A stretch of DNA of 64,000 nt from Olsenella urininfantis (GCF_900155635.1 NZ_LT732540.1:1646190-1710189), one strand, 5' to 3'; shown: positions 34,681-45,271, numbered from the stretch's first letter. Made by a program: numbers and translations. The notes: a model not told the origin generated them from the sequence alone.

Positions 34681-36282
34681 CTAGTAGTGCCTGCCGTACC
34701 TTCCGCCGGACATCCCACGCCCGCGGCTGCGGGAGCCGCTGAACAGCGAGCGGGTGGCCTTGGTGGCGGAGCGGCCCGGGTTGGGGACGATGCGCGTGCT
34801 GTCGTAGTCGAAGCCCTCGAGGTCCCACACCGGCACGAGCTTCTTGGTGAAGTACTCTATCTCGCGCAGGGGGCTTATCTCGTCTGGGGCGACGAAGGTG
34901 TAGGCCTGGCCGGTCGCGCCCGCCCGCCCGGTGCGGCCGATGCGGTGCACGTAGTCCTCGGGGTCCATCGGCACGTCGAAGTTCACCACGGCGTCGATGC
35001 CGCTCACGTCGATGCCACGGCTCATCACGTCGGTCGCCACCAGCACGCGCACCTTGCCCGCGCGGAACTTTTCCAGCGCCTTCTCGCGCGCCTTCTGCGG
35101 GCGGTCCGCATGCATCACGTCAACGGCCACGCCGGCCTTTCTGAGGTACCTCTCGAGGTCGTCCACGCGGTGCTTGGTACGACAGAACACCAGCACGCGA
35201 TCGGGAACCTGGCCTTCGACCTCGTGCGCCAGGAGGCCCTCCAAAAGGAGGGTCTTCTGTCCCTGCGTCACGGGGCAGAGGTGCTCCTCCACGGTGTCGG
35301 CCGTCTCGCCCACGCGGGCTATCTCAACCACCACGGGATCCTTGAGCATGGCGTCCACGGTGCCCTTGATGGATGGCGGGATGGTCGCCGAGAAAAGCAG
35401 GTTCTGGCGCTCCTTGGGAAGCGCCGCCACGATGCGCCTCACGCTGGGCCAGAAGCCCATGTCCAGCATGCGGTCCGCCTCGTCCAGGACGAAGCAGCGA
35501 ATGTCCGCCAGAGAGACGTGGTCGTGCTCCATGAGGTCTATGAGGCGGCCGGGCGTTGCCACGAGCAGGTCGCAACCCGCCTCGAGCTCGCGGATCTGGC
35601 GCTCGAACTTCGTTCCGCCCATCACCACCACGGCCTTCTGGCCGGTCTGCTCGCAGACCACGCTCACCACGGCCTCGATCTGCGCCGCCAGCTCGCGGGT
35701 GGGGGTGACGATGAGGGCGAAGGGGCCAAAGGGGTGGGCGTTGGGGTCTGCCGCGCGCCTCTCTGCTGTGCTGGCCTTCTCGCCAGCGGGCTTCTTCTTG
35801 CGGCGCCTCTTGCGCCTGGGCTTGTCACCCGTGGGGGCGCTGGGCTCGCCTGCGGGCTGAGACGTGGGCTCGCTCTCTGCTGCGGGCGCGCTGGCTTTCT
35901 TGTGGTGGCGACGGCGGCGCCTCTTGGGGGTGGCAATGCTCCCGTCCTCCGCCACCTCGGCCGAGAGGGACGCGCCCTCGGCCCCCTCCACGGCGTCTGC
36001 CAGAACGTCCGGCCCACCGTCCCTCTCGCCGCCCCCTGCTGCCGCCGCCTCGGCCTGCCTGGTGCGGGCGGCCTGGGAGTAGGGTGCCACCAGCTGCAGG
36101 ATGGGCAGGGCGAAGGCTGCGGTCTTGCCCGTGCCGGTCTGCGCGGAGGCAAGGACGTCCCTGCCAGCCAGCACGGCGGGAATGGCCTGCTCCTGGACGG
36201 GGGTTGGAGTGGTGAACCCAAGGGCCTCGACGCCCCTGAGGATGTGCTCGTCTAGCCCGAGCTCGGCAAAAGTCTTTTCCAT
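34681..36282 (-). CDS. DEAD-box RNA helicase with ~115-residue insert in RecA domain 1
   Basis: 533 residues. Q motif (TTPTPVQEQAIP), I (AQTGTGKT, 47-54), Ia (PTRELAAQ, 194-201), Ib (TPGR), II (DEAD, 267-270), III (SAT, ~300), V (RGIDV) and VI (HRIGRTGRAG) are all intact. Between I and Ia, residues ~69-184 are an unusual Ala/Glu-rich segment containing two strongly basic runs (PKRRRRRHHKK, PRRKRRRKKK). The C terminus has an RG-rich end (GSRSRGRGMSGGRYGRHY). It probably unwinds RNA in ribosome assembly or decay, with the basic insert and tail giving extra RNA grip. Start ATG 36282 has a weak AGGGG. Confidence 0.88.
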   Translation of the reverse strand: MEKTFAELGLDEHILRGVEALGFTTPTPVQEQAIPAVLAGRDVLASAQTGTGKTAAFALPILQLVAPYSQAARTRQAEAAAAGGGERDGGPDVLADAVEGAEGASLSAEVAEDGSIATPKRRRRRHHKKASAPAAESEPTSQPAGEPSAPTGDKPRRKRRRKKKPAGEKASTAERRAADPNAHPFGPFALIVTPTRELAAQIEAVVSVVCEQTGQKAVVVMGGTKFERQIRELEAGCDLLVATPGRLIDLMEHDHVSLADIRCFVLDEADRMLDMGFWPSVRRIVAALPKERQNLLFSATIPPSIKGTVDAMLKDPVVVEIARVGETADTVEEHLCPVTQGQKTLLLEGLLAHEVEGQVPDRVLVFCRTKHRVDDLERYLRKAGVAVDVMHADRPQKAREKALEKFRAGKVRVLVATDVMSRGIDVSGIDAVVNFDVPMDPEDYVHRIGRTGRAGATGQAYTFVAPDEISPLREIEYFTKKLVPVWDLEGFDYDSTRIVPNPGRSATKATRSLFSGSRSRGRGMSGGRYGRHY

Positions 36283-36340
36283 GCCCCTAAGTATGGCTCA
36301 ACTGCTCGTCTTCTGCTTGCGCCACACAGCCTGCCCGCGT

Positions 36341-37312
36341 CTACGCCTCGAATTTGTCCACCATGCCGTCAGAGTCAGCCTTGAGGGCGGCGATCTCGCC
36401 GGGGATGAGCGCACGGTCGTAGGGCGTCATCTGGTAGACCCAGTTCAGCCAGTTGCGGTACAGCAGGTTGGCATGGGCGCGCCAGGTGAAGAGCGGCTGC
36501 TCCTCGGGGTCGTCGTTGGGGAAGTAGTTCTCGGGCACGCGGATGGGCAGGCCCTTCTTGAAGTCGCGCCAGAACTCGTCGCTCAGGGTGTCGCGGCCGT
36601 ACTCGAAGTGCCCCGTGACGTATATCTCGTGCAGGTCGCGCGTGGCAATGAGCGCGGGTCCGGAGTTTAGGCCCTCGCTCAGCACGTGCAGCTCCGGATG
36701 GTGGGCCAGCTCGCTGGCCTCGATCGCCGCGTGGCGCGAGTGAGGCATGTTGTGCACCTCGTCGAAGCCGTTGGTGAGGAAGTTGTACTCGTCGCAGAGG
36801 CGCTGGGGGAACACGCCGAAGAGCTTGGCAGGCAGCTGCCTCTTGGGGATGCCGTAGAGGTGCCAGAGGCCGGCCAGGGCGCCCCAGCAGAGGTACATGG
36901 TGGAGAACACGTGCTCCTGCGACCAGTCCATTATCTGGCAGAGCTCGTCCCAGTAGTCCACGGTCTCGAACGCCATCTGCTCCACCGGCGCGCCGGTGAC
37001 GATCATGCCGTCGTAGTTCTGGCCCTTGACCGCGTCAAAGCTGTCGTAGAACTTGACCAGGTGGTCCGCCGAGACGTGCGTGCTCTCGTGCGTGGAGACC
37101 CTCATGAAGTCGCAGTTGACCTGCAGGGGAGACTTGGAGATGAGGCGCAGGATCTGCGTCTCCGTCTCGACCTTGGTGGGCATGAGGTTGAGAATGACCA
37201 GGTTGAGGGGGCGAATCTGCTGCTCGTTGGCCACCTCCTCCTCAAGGGCGAAGATGCGCTCCTGGTGCAGGGTCTTCTTTGCGGGCAGTCCGTCAGGAAT
37301 GTTGATGGGCAT
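36341..37312 (-). CDS. metA: Homoserine O-acetyltransferase, MetA family
   Basis: 323 residues, activating homoserine for methionine synthesis. Catalytic Cys142 (YLCWGALAG), His235 and Glu237 (YVTGHFEYGRD) align with E. coli numbering. Residue 111 is Glu (VTGAPVE). Glu at this position is associated with acetyl-CoA use and Gly with succinyl-CoA use, so this enzyme should be an acetyltransferase despite frequent succinyltransferase labels. No SAM-type riboswitch was recognised upstream. Confidence 0.92.
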   Translation of the reverse strand: MPINIPDGLPAKKTLHQERIFALEEEVANEQQIRPLNLVILNLMPTKVETETQILRLISKSPLQVNCDFMRVSTHESTHVSADHLVKFYDSFDAVKGQNYDGMIVTGAPVEQMAFETVDYWDELCQIMDWSQEHVFSTMYLCWGALAGLWHLYGIPKRQLPAKLFGVFPQRLCDEYNFLTNGFDEVHNMPHSRHAAIEASELAHHPELHVLSEGLNSGPALIATRDLHEIYVTGHFEYGRDTLSDEFWRDFKKGLPIRVPENYFPNDDPEEQPLFTWRAHANLLYRNWLNWVYQMTPYDRALIPGEIAALKADSDGMVDKFEA

Positions 37313-37646
37313 AGGGGCTCCGTTTCGGTTTGCAACATCGTTCAGGATAGCTCAGCTTCGCCTGGCCCGCATGGGGCCGCTTGTCTTGTCTTTCGCTTCA
37401 CTTTTGGGCCGGATATCGTCGAAATGTGCGGCAAAAGACAAGATCTCATCCGTCTGGGCGACGGGCCTCTCCTTTGGCATACGGCGGGCCGTCATACCGT
37501 CTACCTGCGAATGCAACCAGAAGGTGCCTGCAGGGCACGGCAAAATGCAGCCCTAGGTTGGTGGAGCGCGCGCTTGCGCTACCGTAATCTCACAGTTGCC
37601 GGCACCACTGAATGAGACACGTACCGCAACCATGAAAAGGTGCAAC
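37313..37646. other. Divergent intergenic region between metA and the XRE gene
   Basis: 334 nt without a convincing gene. It holds an inverted repeat CTTGTCTTT (37385-37393) / AAAGACAAG (37434-37442) that may be an operator or transcript hairpin. Both flanking promoters should lie here, but I cannot place them. Confidence 0.4.
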
Positions 37647-38651
37647 ATGAGCTTCCGAGACAACCTTCAACACCTGCGTTCCACCAGGGACATGACCCAG
37701 GAGCAGCTTGCCATGCTCGTGGGAGTGAGCCGTCAGTCCGTCACCAAGTGGGAGGCCGAGAAGGCCTACCCCGAGATGGACAAGCTGCTCAAGATCTGCC
37801 AGATTTTCGGTTGCAGCTTGGACGAGCTGGTCTTGGGTGACCTCACCTCTCGACAGAGAGAGGACGTGCTTGCAGTGCCCCAGGGTGCCGCACCGCAGGA
37901 CGTCTGCGGCTACGACGAGCACATGCGCGGATTTGCCCTGCGCATGGCCCTGGGGATCTTCGTCATCATCGCCGGCGTGGCCCTGGGCGCGCTTTCCGAG
38001 GGCGTCAATCCCAACGGGGCCTTTGCCAGCGACGGGGCCCTTTCCATGCTGGCCCTCTTTGCCTTTATCGCCCTTGGCCTCGCGCTGGTCATCCCGTCTG
38101 TGACCTCACACGTGGCCTTCCAGAAGGCGCACCCCTTCGTGGAGGACTTCTACACCTCCGAGCAACGCCTCTCTGCACACAGGCTTGTGGGATGGGGCCT
38201 CGCGCTGGGAATCGGCGCAATCCTCCTGGGGGTCGTTCTGCCCGCACTCATATGGAACGCCGACACGGGGCTTGCCGCCATGCTGTTCTGCGTTGCCGCA
38301 GGAGTTGGCATCATCGTGTATTCCCTGATAATGGGCGGCCGCATGGACCTTGCCGACTACAACGAGGGTGCTCTGGACGAGCTTAGCGAGCAGGAGATAG
38401 CCGAGATGTTCGAGGGGGAGGAGCGGGAGCACGCGCTGGCCGTCAAGAGAGGCCGGCGCAGGCTGGGCGCCATTTGCGCGATCATCATGCTGGTCGCCAC
38501 GGCGCTGGCGCTGACGCTGCTGTTCACGTCCGTCGGCCGCGATGGCGCCGCGGGAACGGGCAGCCGCCTCTTCTGGATTCCATGGCCCATCGGAGGCATT
38601 GCCTGCGCCGCTGTTGCCGTGTGGGAGCGCGACCTCAGGTCGAAGCGCTAG
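37647..38651 (+). CDS. XRE-family regulator with four-helix membrane domain
   Basis: 334 residues. The N-terminal HTH (FRDNLQHLRSTRDMTQEQLAMLVGVSRQSVTKWEAEKAYPEMDKLLKI read in parts) is followed by a linker and about five hydrophobic segments (LGIFVIIAGVALGALS, MLALFAFIALGLALVI, WGLALGIGAILLGVVLPALI, AAMLFCVAAGVGIIVYSLI, AIIMLVATALALTLLF). Membrane-tethered XRE regulators of this plan often sense envelope stress or antimicrobials. ATG 37647 follows AAAGGTG; ATG 37632 is a possible alternative. No target gene is adjacent, and it may regulate itself. Confidence 0.75.
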   Translation: MSFRDNLQHLRSTRDMTQEQLAMLVGVSRQSVTKWEAEKAYPEMDKLLKICQIFGCSLDELVLGDLTSRQREDVLAVPQGAAPQDVCGYDEHMRGFALRMALGIFVIIAGVALGALSEGVNPNGAFASDGALSMLALFAFIALGLALVIPSVTSHVAFQKAHPFVEDFYTSEQRLSAHRLVGWGLALGIGAILLGVVLPALIWNADTGLAAMLFCVAAGVGIIVYSLIMGGRMDLADYNEGALDELSEQEIAEMFEGEEREHALAVKRGRRRLGAICAIIMLVATALALTLLFTSVGRDGAAGTGSRLFWIPWPIGGIACAAVAVWERDLRSKR

Positions 38652-38775
38652 GCCAACGTGCCTGGATGTCTGGCTGGGGCCGTCTCGGGAGGGGCGGTCC
38701 CGCTGTCATCTCCTGTTCCATCAAGCGCCCTGGTGTGGGCCAGCTCCCCCTTGTCTGGGGCCGCGCCCCCGCGCC

Positions 38776-39342
38776 CTACAGCCCCCGATGGTCGAAGTGA
38801 CCGTTCTCGTAGATGCCGAAGCTGTGGCTGCCGTCCTTGGGGATGCCCACGCTGCCAGGGTTGAAGCACCAGATATCGGGGTGCTTCTCGCTGGGCGCAT
38901 TGACCTTCTTGTGCGTGTGGCCGTACACGATGGCAGATCCTGCGGCCAAGCGGGGCATGCGGTCCACAGAGTTGTGGATGCCGGGACCCCACACGTGCCC
39001 GTGGGTCAGGAAGAGGGCGCGCCCGCGCCCGCCCGTCGCGGGATTGGTGGCATCGGGGTCAAACAGGGTGTTGCAATCCGCCATGCAGGGGAAGTCGAGC
39101 ACCATCTGGTCTACCTCTGCCTCACAGTTCCCGCGCACGGCAATGACCTTCCCGGCAATCGAGTTGAGCATGGAGATGACCTGCTTGGGGGCATAGTCCG
39201 CAGGCAGGTCGTTGCGTGGCCCGTGATAGAGGAGGTCGCCCAGCAGCACCACGCGCTCCGGGTCCTCTCTTCCTATGGCCCCCATGAGCTGCTCGCAGTA
39301 TCCGGCAGCCCCGTGGATGTCCGATGCGATGAGCAGCTTCAT
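38776..39342 (-). CDS. YfcE-type metallophosphoesterase
   Basis: 188 residues, a calcineurin-like phosphoesterase. The metal ligands are visible in order: SDIHG, LLGDLLYHGP, RGNCE, LTHGH and YGHTHK. Members of the YfcE group hydrolyse phosphodiesters with Mn2+; the cellular substrate is unknown. It is encoded 29 nt upstream of, and in the same direction as, the end of the kinase gene, so the two may be one unit. Confidence 0.88.
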   Translation of the reverse strand: MKLLIASDIHGAAGYCEQLMGAIGREDPERVVLLGDLLYHGPRNDLPADYAPKQVISMLNSIAGKVIAVRGNCEAEVDQMVLDFPCMADCNTLFDPDATNPATGGRGRALFLTHGHVWGPGIHNSVDRMPRLAAGSAIVYGHTHKKVNAPSEKHPDIWCFNPGSVGIPKDGSHSFGIYENGHFDHRGL

Positions 39343-39371
39343 GGGCGTTCCTCCCTCTGGCTTCTTCCCGC

Positions 39372-40136
39372 CTAGTCTAGGGCAAGGCCGCGCACGAGGG
39401 TGATCCCGCCGTCCCTCTCGCAGCGCAGCTCGGTGTTTGCGGGGGCTGAGCGCTGAAGGACCGTCCTCAGGTTGGGGCCATCGTTGCTCTGGAACCAGCC
39501 CTCGGCTGCGTCCGGGCTGGTCCCCCCGCAGGCCTTGCGCGCCACGAGCCTCTCGTGCAGCAGCTCCTCTTCCGCGGAGACGAACAGGCTGTCATCGCAG
39601 AACTGCGCAAGGGAGCACCAGGGAGAGCTTTCCAGGAGAAGGTAGTTTCCCTCAAGGAGAATGACGTTTCCCCAGATAGGAAGCTGTGCGGGGAGCACGT
39701 CGTGGATGGCTCGGGAGTAGCTTGGCCAGGGCTCGGGGACCTCTGCCGAGCGCAGGTCCTGCAGATGACGCGTCAGGGAGTCGACGTCGTAGGTGAAGGG
39801 AGCGCCCTTGCGCTGGCGCATGGGCACCAGCTTGCCGCCCTCCTCGAAGAGGTGCGTGTCAAGATGGCTGTTGGGGAGGTGGAAGCCGTCAAGGGGAAGC
39901 GCCTGCAGCCTCATGTCGCCGAGGTCGTTGGACTGCTGGCAGAGCTTCTCCAGAAACAGCGAGAGGGTCGTCTTTCCGCACCCAGGGGGTGCCGCCAGGA
40001 AGACAACGGTGCGCCTGCCTAGGGACTGGTGCAGGTTCGCCCAGCGCCTGAGCAGGGGCAGAAGGATGTCGCGCACGTCTTCGCTGCGAAAACGGGCGTT
40101 GACGCGCATGCCGCTGTTGTCTATCTGGATGTCCAT
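39372..40136 (-). CDS. P-loop kinase of the uridine kinase/pantothenate kinase-like family (YggC/FrcK type)
   Basis: 254 residues. Walker A is AAPPGCGKTTLS. LPLDGFHLPN is the substrate/Walker B region typical of PRK/uridine-kinase and YggC-like proteins, and NVILLEGNYLLL is a second signature. These phosphorylate a nucleoside, sugar or pantothenate, and the substrate cannot be fixed from sequence. Start ATG 40136 follows GGGAGGG; the longer upstream frame runs through intergenic DNA. Confidence 0.72.
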   Translation of the reverse strand: MDIQIDNSGMRVNARFRSEDVRDILLPLLRRWANLHQSLGRRTVVFLAAPPGCGKTTLSLFLEKLCQQSNDLGDMRLQALPLDGFHLPNSHLDTHLFEEGGKLVPMRQRKGAPFTYDVDSLTRHLQDLRSAEVPEPWPSYSRAIHDVLPAQLPIWGNVILLEGNYLLLESSPWCSLAQFCDDSLFVSAEEELLHERLVARKACGGTSPDAAEGWFQSNDGPNLRTVLQRSAPANTELRCERDGGITLVRGLALD

Positions 40137-40329
40137 GGCTGCCCTCCCGCCTGTCCGGCGGCCTGCCGTGCGTTTTCCCCATGATAGGAATGACGGGAAG
40201 GTTTTGTGTGTTGTAACGACACATTCAGAAATCCTGCCACTCTTCACGCGTTGTCTCTCGGGAGCCTTTCCGCACGAAGGCTGCATCCTGGCGTGGGCGT
40301 GCGTGCAGGCGCGTCTGCTGGCTCTGCCT

Positions 40330-40534
40330 GACAACAAGATGAGAAACTCTGGCGTTTTTGCAGCTCCCGGGGCTTCAGGCTGATTTAGTTGTCACATAGA
40401 GCCCCATATTGACAACTAAATCAGCCTGAACGCCAAACGCCCAGTTTGTCGAGAGGGGGGGTTGGTTTTGTTGTCATTCGGAGTGCCTATTCCACAACAA
40501 AATGCCTGGCGCCTCTCGGCAGGCTGGGCGTTTG
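40330..40534 (+). repeat. Interspersed intergenic repeat, copy 1 (upstream of dnaK)
   Basis: Boxes: GACAACAAGAT at 40330, TTTAGTTGTCA at 40384 and TTTTGTTGTCA at 40466. The spacings (54 and 82 nt) are as in the other three copies. The middle contains an exact 21-bp inverted repeat, 40374-40394 with 40410-40430 (ending CTAAATCAGCCTGAA). A further nested hairpin, CAAACGCCCAG (40434-40444) / CTGGGCGTTTG (40524-40534) with inner CGAGAGG/CCTCTCG, extends this copy. It fills much of the 646-nt gap before dnaK, in which no gene is seen. Confidence 0.8.
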
Positions 40535-40634
40535 CACTCGCCAGAGCAACTTGTTGCATCTCACGCTGCCAAAATGCCGCTCGCGCAAGCCCCTTTGGCA
40601 CGGCTCAAGAATCCTCATGTCAAACGTAATAAAA

Positions 40635-40659
40635 AATCTAATATGTAGAGACTTAGATT
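40635..40659. promoter_or_regulatory. Heat-shock operator candidate upstream of dnaK
   Basis: AATCTAA, 11 nt, TTAGATT: perfect 7-bp arms, 123 nt before the dnaK start. The same arm-spacer-arm pattern occurs upstream of clpB and hsp20. A plausible HspR target, but the arm order differs from the classical HAIR site (CTTGAGT-N7-ACTCAAG). Confidence 0.7.
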
Positions 40660-40782
40660 GTGATTAGAATCAAGGGGCTAGGGAACAATTGCTGTGAAAG
40701 CAGAAGCCGTGCGGAGGCGCGGCAAGAACGCGTGGAAACAAGCTCCTGGCCTTTGGCCAACGAGAAGGAAAGAGGATTCGCA

Positions 40783-42669
<1,887 letters not shown>

Positions 42670-42709
42670 GTGGCTCGCCGCGGGCCTGCACCACAAGCCA
42701 AGTGAAACG

Positions 42710-42736
42710 GGGCGGCCCTCTCTGGGCCGCCCTCTG
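42710..42736 (+). terminator. Hairpin between dnaK and grpE
   Basis: GGGCGGCCC and GGGCCGCCC form a stem with a 5-nt loop, followed by TCTGGGAGTTTT. It probably lowers downstream expression relative to dnaK by partial termination or RNA processing. Confidence 0.6.
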
Positions 42737-42756
42737 GGAGTTTTGAGGAGCGTGAC

Positions 42757-43527
42757 GTGAAGGTGCCTATCGATGTCGAAGACGATAAGGTCCGGCCAGG
42801 CGGCGAGGCCCAGCCCGTGGCCGAGAACGCCCCAGCCGCAGAGCCGGAGGAGCTGGGCGAGGACGAGGAGCGCGCTCGCGTCGAGGCGGCCATCCGTGCC
42901 GGAGAGCAGGCTGCGGAAGACGAGCTCAAGGCTGATGCCGACAAGATTCGCGTCGAGCGCGACGAGCTGCAGAAGCAGCTCGATGACGTGGCGGACGAGA
43001 TAGCCGCGGCAAAGCAGCAGGCGGCCGATTCCGCGGACCGTCTCGTGCGCCTGCAGGCTGACTGGGACAACTATCGCAGGCGCACGGCGCAGGAGCGCCT
43101 GGCCGAGCGTGAGCGCGCAGCCGAGAAGCTCGTGTTCAACCTGCTGCCCATCCTGGACGACATGGAGCGTGCCTGCGAGCACGCGGCCCAGAACAACGCC
43201 GAAGACGCGGGCGTGATGCAGTTCGTCGCGGGCGTGGAGGCCATCCACGAGAAGATGTATTCCATTCTCGCCAAGGAGGGCGTCGAGGTCATTGACCCTG
43301 TGGGCGAGCCCTTTGACCCCCTGGTGCATCAGGCAGTGGGGCGCGTCGAGGACGGCGGGAGCTTCGACGAGACCGTGGCCCAGGTGTATCAGCGCGGGTA
43401 TCGCATGGGCGAGAAGGTCATTCGCTCGGCAATGGTCACCGTCACCTTCGGTGGGCCCAAGCGCCCGTCAGCCGAGGCGGACGCGGCGCCCGATCAGGGC
43501 GATGCCGCTTCCGAGGACGGCGAGTAA
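42757..43527 (+). CDS. grpE: Nucleotide exchange factor GrpE
   Basis: 256 residues. A long acidic N-terminal extension is followed by the coiled-coil dimer helix (RVERDELQKQLDDVADEIAAAKQQ), the RLQADWDNYRRRT core and the beta domain with VEVIDPVGEPFDPLVHQAV and VYQRGYRMGEKVIRSAMVTV. It releases ADP from DnaK. The GTG start at 42757 follows GAGGAG. Second gene of the heat-shock operon. Confidence 0.95.
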   Translation: MKVPIDVEDDKVRPGGEAQPVAENAPAAEPEELGEDEERARVEAAIRAGEQAAEDELKADADKIRVERDELQKQLDDVADEIAAAKQQAADSADRLVRLQADWDNYRRRTAQERLAERERAAEKLVFNLLPILDDMERACEHAAQNNAEDAGVMQFVAGVEAIHEKMYSILAKEGVEVIDPVGEPFDPLVHQAVGRVEDGGSFDETVAQVYQRGYRMGEKVIRSAMVTVTFGGPKRPSAEADAAPDQGDAASEDGE

Positions 43528-43593
43528 GGCTTAAGTCCATGCCCGGGCCGGTTGGTTCGGGCATGTTCGCATGAAGGGAGGCGTCAGGCTCAC

Positions 43594-44556
43594 ATGGCGG
43601 AAAACAGGAACTACTATGACGCCCTTGGCGTGAAGCGCGACGCCACCGCAGATGACATCAAAAAGTCGTTCAGGAAGCTCGCTGCCAAGTACCATCCGGA
43701 CGCTGGTGGAGACGAGCAGAAGTTCAAGGAGGTCAGCGAGGCCTACACGACACTCTCGGACCCCCAGAAGCGCAAGGAGTACGACCAGCTGCTGATGTTT
43801 GGTGGCATTCCGGGTGCGGGGTTTGGCGGTGCGCGAGCTGGGCGTGGTGGCTACACCTACACGAACGCCAGCGGCGCGGACTGGTCTGACATCTTCACCA
43901 ACATCCGCAGCGGCGACGGCGCCTTCTCCGGCTTCGACTTCAGCAGCTTCTTTGGGGACCAGCAGCAGGGAGGACGCCCCAGGTCCAGCCGTGGCAGGGA
44001 CCTCACCCTCACCGTCACGGTGAGTGCCGAGGAGGGCTTCGGTGGCACCCAGCGAAAGGTGAGCTACACCATCCCCTCCACGGGCGAGCGCCAGACGCTC
44101 AGCGTGAAGGTGCCTGCGGGTGCGGTCGATGGTGGCAAGCTTCGCTATCCCGGTCGCGGGGAGTACGGCAGCATGGGTGGCGAGAGGGGAGACCTGGTGG
44201 TTACCACCAAGGTCGAGGAGCATCCCCTCTTCAAGCGTGATGGCGCTGACGTGCGCATGGAGCTTCCCGTGAGCGTGTACGAGGCGGCCCTTGGTGTGAC
44301 GGTTGAGGTCCCCACACCCTCCGGCAGCAAGGTGCGCGTCAAGATTCCCGCAGGCACCCAGGACGGCAAGACCATTCGCCTTCGCGGCCTTGGCGTGGCG
44401 GACGTCAAGCACAAGGGTGCCGTCGGCGCGCTCTACGTGACCGTCAAGGTCCAGGTTCCCACGCGCCTCTCCGCAAAGGAGCGGGAGGCATTCGAGTCAC
44501 TGCGGCAGCTCGATGAGCGCGAGTACAGGAAGGACGTTGACCGCTATGGCGCATAG
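43594..44556 (+). CDS. dnaJ: DnaJ/CbpA-type co-chaperone without zinc fingers
   Basis: 320 residues. The J domain (YYDALGVKRDATADDIKKSF, HPD in YHPDAGG) is followed by a Gly/Phe-rich linker (GFGGARAGRGG, FSGFDFSSFFGD) and two C-terminal substrate-binding beta domains. The four CxxCxGxG zinc-finger repeats of class I DnaJ are absent, so this is a class II J protein. It stimulates DnaK ATP hydrolysis. ATG 43594 is 12 nt from GAAGGGAGG. Its end overlaps the hspR start by 11 nt. Confidence 0.93.
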   Translation: MAENRNYYDALGVKRDATADDIKKSFRKLAAKYHPDAGGDEQKFKEVSEAYTTLSDPQKRKEYDQLLMFGGIPGAGFGGARAGRGGYTYTNASGADWSDIFTNIRSGDGAFSGFDFSSFFGDQQQGGRPRSSRGRDLTLTVTVSAEEGFGGTQRKVSYTIPSTGERQTLSVKVPAGAVDGGKLRYPGRGEYGSMGGERGDLVVTTKVEEHPLFKRDGADVRMELPVSVYEAALGVTVEVPTPSGSKVRVKIPAGTQDGKTIRLRGLGVADVKHKGAVGALYVTVKVQVPTRLSAKEREAFESLRQLDEREYRKDVDRYGA

Positions 44557-44977
44557 CAGCGAGGAAGGCAAGGACAAGCCCCTCTACATGATCAGCGTCG
44601 CCGCCGAGCTGACGGGAATGCACCCCCAGACCCTGCGCGTCTACGAGCAGAAGGGCCTGGTGAACCCAGGCCGCTCGCGCGGGAACACCCGTCTGTACTC
44701 GAGGCGCGACATCGAGAGACTCAATCTGATCAGCAAGCTCACCGAGGAGGGCATCAACCTTGCGGGAGTGGTGCGCATCCTGGACATGCAGGAGCGTGCC
44801 GCAGAGAGAGACGCAGAGATCGACAAGCTTCGGGCCCGCGTGCGCGCGCTCGAGGACGACATCCACGAGCTGCGCATGCGCGAGAGGATCACGGCGCTTG
44901 CTCGCTATGACGGCGCTGACCCCGAGCAGGTCATGCGCGGCCTGCTCAATGGGACGATCGCCGCCGCCGAGGGGTAG
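44546..44977 (+). CDS. hspR: HspR, MerR-family heat-shock repressor
   Basis: 143 residues. The MerR HTH reads MISVAAELTGMHPQTLRVYEQKGLVNPGRSRGNTRLYS in consecutive parts, then a helical dimer segment (ERDAEIDKLRARVRALEDDIHEL). The wing and spacing match actinobacterial HspR, which represses dnaK and clpB operons with DnaK as co-repressor. ATG 44546 lies inside the dnaJ end (11-nt overlap), which couples translation. The conserved inverted repeats before dnaK, clpB and hsp20 are its most likely targets. Confidence 0.92.
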   Translation: MAHSSEEGKDKPLYMISVAAELTGMHPQTLRVYEQKGLVNPGRSRGNTRLYSRRDIERLNLISKLTEEGINLAGVVRILDMQERAAERDAEIDKLRARVRALEDDIHELRMRERITALARYDGADPEQVMRGLLNGTIAAAEG

Positions 44978-44992
44978 CGCTCGGCGTCCAGT

Positions 44993-45222
44993 GACAACAA
45001 GATGACGAGACGGATCCGGCAACTGCGACGATGCCGGGTCCGTCTCGCTTTGTTCTCGCATAAGGTGGCTTTATGACAACAAGATTTGCTTGCATTATGG
45101 GATATCTGGGACAACGCCTTCTGGCGGAGTTTTGTTGTCACCCATGGCTCTCATATGACAGCTAAATCAGACTGAAGAGTGTTTTCCCAGTTGACAAGTG
45201 GGCCATTGCAGTTTTGCTGTCA
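44993..45222 (+). repeat. Interspersed intergenic repeat, copy 2 (upstream of ABC exporter)
   Basis: The core copy has GACAACAAGAT at 45075, TTTTGTTGTCA at 45130 and TTTTGCTGTCA at 45212 (spacings 55 and 82). An extra GACAACAAGAT at 44993 suggests a partial second unit. ACAACGCCTTCTGGCGG at 45111-45127 is identical to copy 3. GACAGCTAAATCAGACTGAA lies 26-27 nt after the middle box, as in copies 1 and 4. It fills the 352-nt gap after hspR together with the hspR terminator and a palindrome. Confidence 0.8.
45007..45053 (+). terminator. Terminator of the dnaK-hspR operon
   Basis: GAGACGGATCCGGCA and TGCCGGGTCCGTCTC form a 15-bp stem with one wobble pair, followed by GCTTTGTT. It is 30 nt after the hspR stop and embedded in the repeat region. 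Confidence 0.75.
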
Positions 45223-45271
45223 CCGGTGCCAAACGTCGAGTGTCGTGGCATTTCTTGCTCCTCAGGAGCAT

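Noticed and set aside
37313..37646. SAM or S-box riboswitch upstream of metA
   Set aside because: No S-box core or four-way junction pattern is seen; only a 9-bp inverted repeat.
40330..40534. CRISPR array suggested by repeated GACAACAA/TTGTTGTC boxes
   Set aside because: Boxes are inverted as well as direct, spacing is 55 and 82 nt, the intervening DNA is conserved between copies, and there are no cas genes.
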